Assembly: GCF_964266745.1 (NCBI RefSeq)
Contig: NZ_CAXWGX010000028.1
Coordinates: 124,001 to 188,000, forward strand
DNA length: 64,000 bases
Direction: 5' to 3'
Origin: Propionicimonas sp020161015
GTDB lineage: Bacteria; Actinomycetota; Actinomycetes; Propionibacteriales; Propionibacteriaceae
A program made the position numbers and the translations under genes. Every line of letters starts with the position of its first letter. The stretch's first letter is position 1. Positions 62,197 through 64,000 of this stretch are shown here, one piece after another. The notes under the pieces were generated by a model. That model did no database searches and was not told the DNA's origin. It saw only the letters and a program-made list of their open reading frames with translations.

Positions 62197-62775
62197 GTGT
62201 TCGACCTCACCCTCGGCCCGCTCGAGCTCGCCCCGTTGCTGGTGGGCGCGCTGGTCAGCGACGGCGGGGTCACCGTCCGGCTGACGGAGGTGGAGGCCTA
62301 TGCCGGCAGCGACGACCCGGCGGCCCACGCCTACCGCGGTCCGCGTCCCCGCACGCGCGACCTGTTCGGCCCGCCCGGAACCCTCTACTGCTACCTCTCG
62401 CACGGCCTCCACATCTGCGGCAACGTCGTCTGCGGACCCCCGCACGGCGGCGCCGCCGTCCTGCTGCGGGCCGGACTGGTGCTCGACGGCGTCGAACTCG
62501 CCAGGGCGCGGCGGGGCGACGTCGCGGACGTGGCGCTCGCCCGTGGCCCCGGGAACCTCGGCCGCGCGCTGGGCTGGACGCTGGCCGACTCCGGCCGTCG
62601 TTTCGGCGGGAACGGGCCGCGGTTGGAGGCCGGGTCCGGGCCCGGCCGCGTCCGGTCGGGCCCGCGGGTGGGCGTGAGCGTCGCGCACGGCCGTCCGTGG
62701 CGGTTCTGGGCGGACGGCGACCCGACGGTCTCCGCCTACCGCCGCAGCCCACGGATCGCAGGGGACGACTGGTAG
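62197..62775 (+). CDS. DNA-3-methyladenine glycosylase (AAG/Mpg family)
   Basis: The 192-residue protein removes alkylated purines in base-excision repair. It has VRLTEVEAYAGSDDPAAHAYRGP (family EAY and the catalytic Glu), FGPPGTLYCYLSHGLHICGNVV, AVLLRAGLVLDG and ALARGPGNLGRALG. Length is typical of actinobacterial members. GTG 62197 is divergent from the lipoprotein gene, 44 bases away. The catalytic region and the Tyr/His/Glu set expected of the fold are present. Confidence 0.92.
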   Translation: MFDLTLGPLELAPLLVGALVSDGGVTVRLTEVEAYAGSDDPAAHAYRGPRPRTRDLFGPPGTLYCYLSHGLHICGNVVCGPPHGGAAVLLRAGLVLDGVELARARRGDVADVALARGPGNLGRALGWTLADSGRRFGGNGPRLEAGSGPGRVRSGPRVGVSVAHGRPWRFWADGDPTVSAYRRSPRIAGDDW

Positions 62776-62776
62776 C

Positions 62777-63121
62777 TCAGTCCTCGAGGTCGCGGGCGAG
62801 CTCGTCGATCTCCACCGTCTCGCGGTCGTACTGGCCGGTGCGGTGCGCGGTGCGCGAGACGAGGTGGCCCGACACCGGGGCGGTCATCACCTGGAACAGC
62901 ACGGCCAGGGTGAGCAGGGTGATCACCTTGGGGTCGCGCAGGCTGAGGTTCACTCCGGTGAGGATCAGCAGGAGGCCGAACACGGACGGCTTGGTGGCGG
63001 CGTGCATCCGGGTCAGCGGCCCGGGGAAGCGCACCAGGCCCACCGCGGCGGCGAGGCAGAACACCGCCCCGGCCAGGATCAGCAGTGCGCCGGCGTAGTC
63101 GGCGACGAGCTCGAGCGTCAT
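62777..63121 (-). CDS. mnhG: Mrp-type Na+/H+ antiporter subunit G
   Basis: The 114-residue protein has three transmembrane helices with GLVRFPGPLTRMHAATKPS, the family signature, and a charged C-terminal tail (REDIDELARDLED-like). It is a small subunit of the multi-subunit Mrp antiporter. Its ATG overlaps the stop of mnhF (ATGA). It is the last gene of the operon and converges on the glycosylase gene with one base between them. Confidence 0.93.
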   Translation of the reverse strand: MTLELVADYAGALLILAGAVFCLAAAVGLVRFPGPLTRMHAATKPSVFGLLLILTGVNLSLRDPKVITLLTLAVLFQVMTAPVSGHLVSRTAHRTGQYDRETVEIDELARDLED

Positions 63122-63426
63122 TCCTCGTCCCTCCTCATCGCCTGGCGGCGGTCGAACAGCTTGCGCACGCCCTCCGCGGACGCGATCAGCCGGGCGACGC
63201 CGACGGCACCGGTGAAGCCGACCAGCGACAGCACCAGCAGGATCGGCAGGCCCGTCGCGTTGCCGGCGACCACCGAGTAGAGGCCGACCACGGCGATCAC
63301 CACCGCGACGACGACGTCGGAGCTGATGATGCGGTCCAGGGGCGTCGGGCCCGCGACCATGCGCCACAGCGCGAGCGCGGCCGCGGTGACGAGCAGGACG
63401 GCGGCGAGGCCGAGGATCACCGTCAT
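63118..63426 (-). CDS. mnhF: Mrp-type Na+/H+ antiporter subunit F
   Basis: The 102-residue protein has three transmembrane helices and the MnhF signature GPTPLDRIISSDVVVAVVIAVVG, with a basic C-terminal tail. Its ATG overlaps the mnhE stop and its stop overlaps mnhG, so translation is coupled through the operon. Confidence 0.93.
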   Translation of the reverse strand: MTVILGLAAVLLVTAAALALWRMVAGPTPLDRIISSDVVVAVVIAVVGLYSVVAGNATGLPILLVLSLVGFTGAVGVARLIASAEGVRKLFDRRQAMRRDEE

Positions 63427-63959
63427 GACACCGCCTCCGCGTCCGCTGCGCTGCCGAAGGCCCGGACGAAGCGCCGCTCGACGGCGAGCGCGTGCGCGCG
63501 CTGGTGCTCCACGGCGTCCTCGTCCGGCAGGTCGAACACGTGCAGGTAGAGCCGCCTCGGGTGCCGGCTGACCTCGACCACCAGGGTGCCCGGGACGATC
63601 GAGATCAGCTGGGCCACGGCCACCTGGTAGAGGTCGTTGTTGCTGCGCAGGTCCACCCGGATGATGCCCGGACGGAACCGCGGGTGCCGGCGGAACGCCA
63701 CGGCGGCCAGGTGCACGGACGCGACCGCGAGGTCGCGCAACTGCGCGAGCACCAGCAGCAGCACGCGCAGCGGGCGCGCCCGTCCGTAGTAGCGGATGGG
63801 CGGTAGCCAGAACACCACGGTGACCAGCCAGCCCAGCGCGAGCCCGTAGAGGATGTTCAGCAGGGACGCCTCGCCCCACAGCATCACCCACACGGCGGCG
63901 AGCAGCACCACCGCCCGTCCCTGGAAGCGGAACCGCAGTCGCTGGTTGGGGGTGATCAT
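63423..63959 (-). CDS. mnhE: Mrp-type Na+/H+ antiporter subunit E
   Basis: The 178-residue protein matches MnhE: an N-terminal membrane pair (VVLLAAVWVMLWGEASLLNILYGLALGW, shown in part), LAQLRDLAVASVHLAAVAF and the soluble C-terminal segment RVDLRSNNDLYQVAVAQLISIVPGTLVVEV. ATG 63959 overlaps the end of the upstream antiporter gene (ATGA). Confidence 0.92.
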   Translation of the reverse strand: MITPNQRLRFRFQGRAVVLLAAVWVMLWGEASLLNILYGLALGWLVTVVFWLPPIRYYGRARPLRVLLLVLAQLRDLAVASVHLAAVAFRRHPRFRPGIIRVDLRSNNDLYQVAVAQLISIVPGTLVVEVSRHPRRLYLHVFDLPDEDAVEHQRAHALAVERRFVRAFGSAADAEAVS

Positions 63960-64000
63960 CGCTCACCCCCGCTCAGCACGGCGGCGATGTAGCTGCGGTC
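63956..64000 (-). CDS. mnhD: Mrp-type antiporter subunit D, C-terminal end only
   Basis: Only the last 14 codons and the stop lie in the window (DRSYIAAVLSGGER). The identity rests on position: mnhD precedes mnhE in Mrp operons, and the stop overlaps the mnhE ATG. Confidence 0.5.
   Translation of the reverse strand, partial: DRSYIAAVLSGGER

Overview
The window is very GC-rich, densely coded and rich in translationally coupled (ATGA/GTGA/TGATG) gene pairs. The order mfd - SurA-like lipoprotein - mazG - eno - ftsB/divIC-like - DUF501 - ppx - tRNA is a classic actinobacterial core block. Together with the NagR/DasR-type GlcNAc regulon this points to an actinobacterium, plausibly of the Propionibacteriales; the genus cannot be fixed from the sequence alone.

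Left flank (1-14.9 kb): the 3' part of a giant CshA-type fibril-repeat surface protein ending in an LAHTG sorting signal, a lipoprotein, then the core block up to a 74-nt tRNA gene with a UAA anticodon.

Island (14.87-49.03 kb): the last 23 bases of that tRNA gene plus one following base (24 nt in all) are repeated exactly at 49004-49027, just beyond a tyrosine recombinase gene. An excisionase-like gene and a MobF relaxase gene lie at the tRNA end, and a 26-bp direct repeat lies just inside both ends. I read this as a 34-kb integrative, probably mobilizable element. Its cargo has three parts: (a) plasmid-like genes and decayed sequence, including a fragment resembling the C-terminus of a PhoX/DUF839 phosphatase; (b) a 16-kb co-directional locus in which pstC-pstA-pstS and pstB are separated by a giant membrane-anchored PstS-like protein, a third secreted PstS-like protein, a secreted protein with Ig-like and WxL-like domains, a DUF916-like anchored protein, a second anchored Ig-like protein and a sortase-fold protein lacking all catalytic residues, followed by coupled lytic transglycosylase and PASTA-kinase genes; (c) a CorA transporter, a phosphopantetheinyl transferase, an M1 peptidase and a Pls-type membrane NRPS, a set resembling epsilon-polylysine-type cationic isopeptide loci, then an FG-GAP propeller protein.

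Right flank (49-64 kb): an amidohydrolase, a ThrE-type exporter, a HAD phosphatase, a split GlcNAc-type PTS (EIIA, EIIB, EIIC) with GntR regulator, dre-like operator, nagB and nagA, a BI-1 family membrane protein, a Nudix hydrolase, a zinc metallopeptidase, an orphan D12 adenine methyltransferase, a lipoprotein, a 3-methyladenine glycosylase, and the end of an Mrp-type Na+/H+ antiporter operon (mnhD partial, E, F, G).

The most novel-looking unit is the Pst / WxL-like / pseudo-sortase locus: a complete ABC importer embedded in what looks like a cell-surface complex, carried on a tRNA-integrated island. Its function is unknown; the annotation here rests on motifs and layout only.
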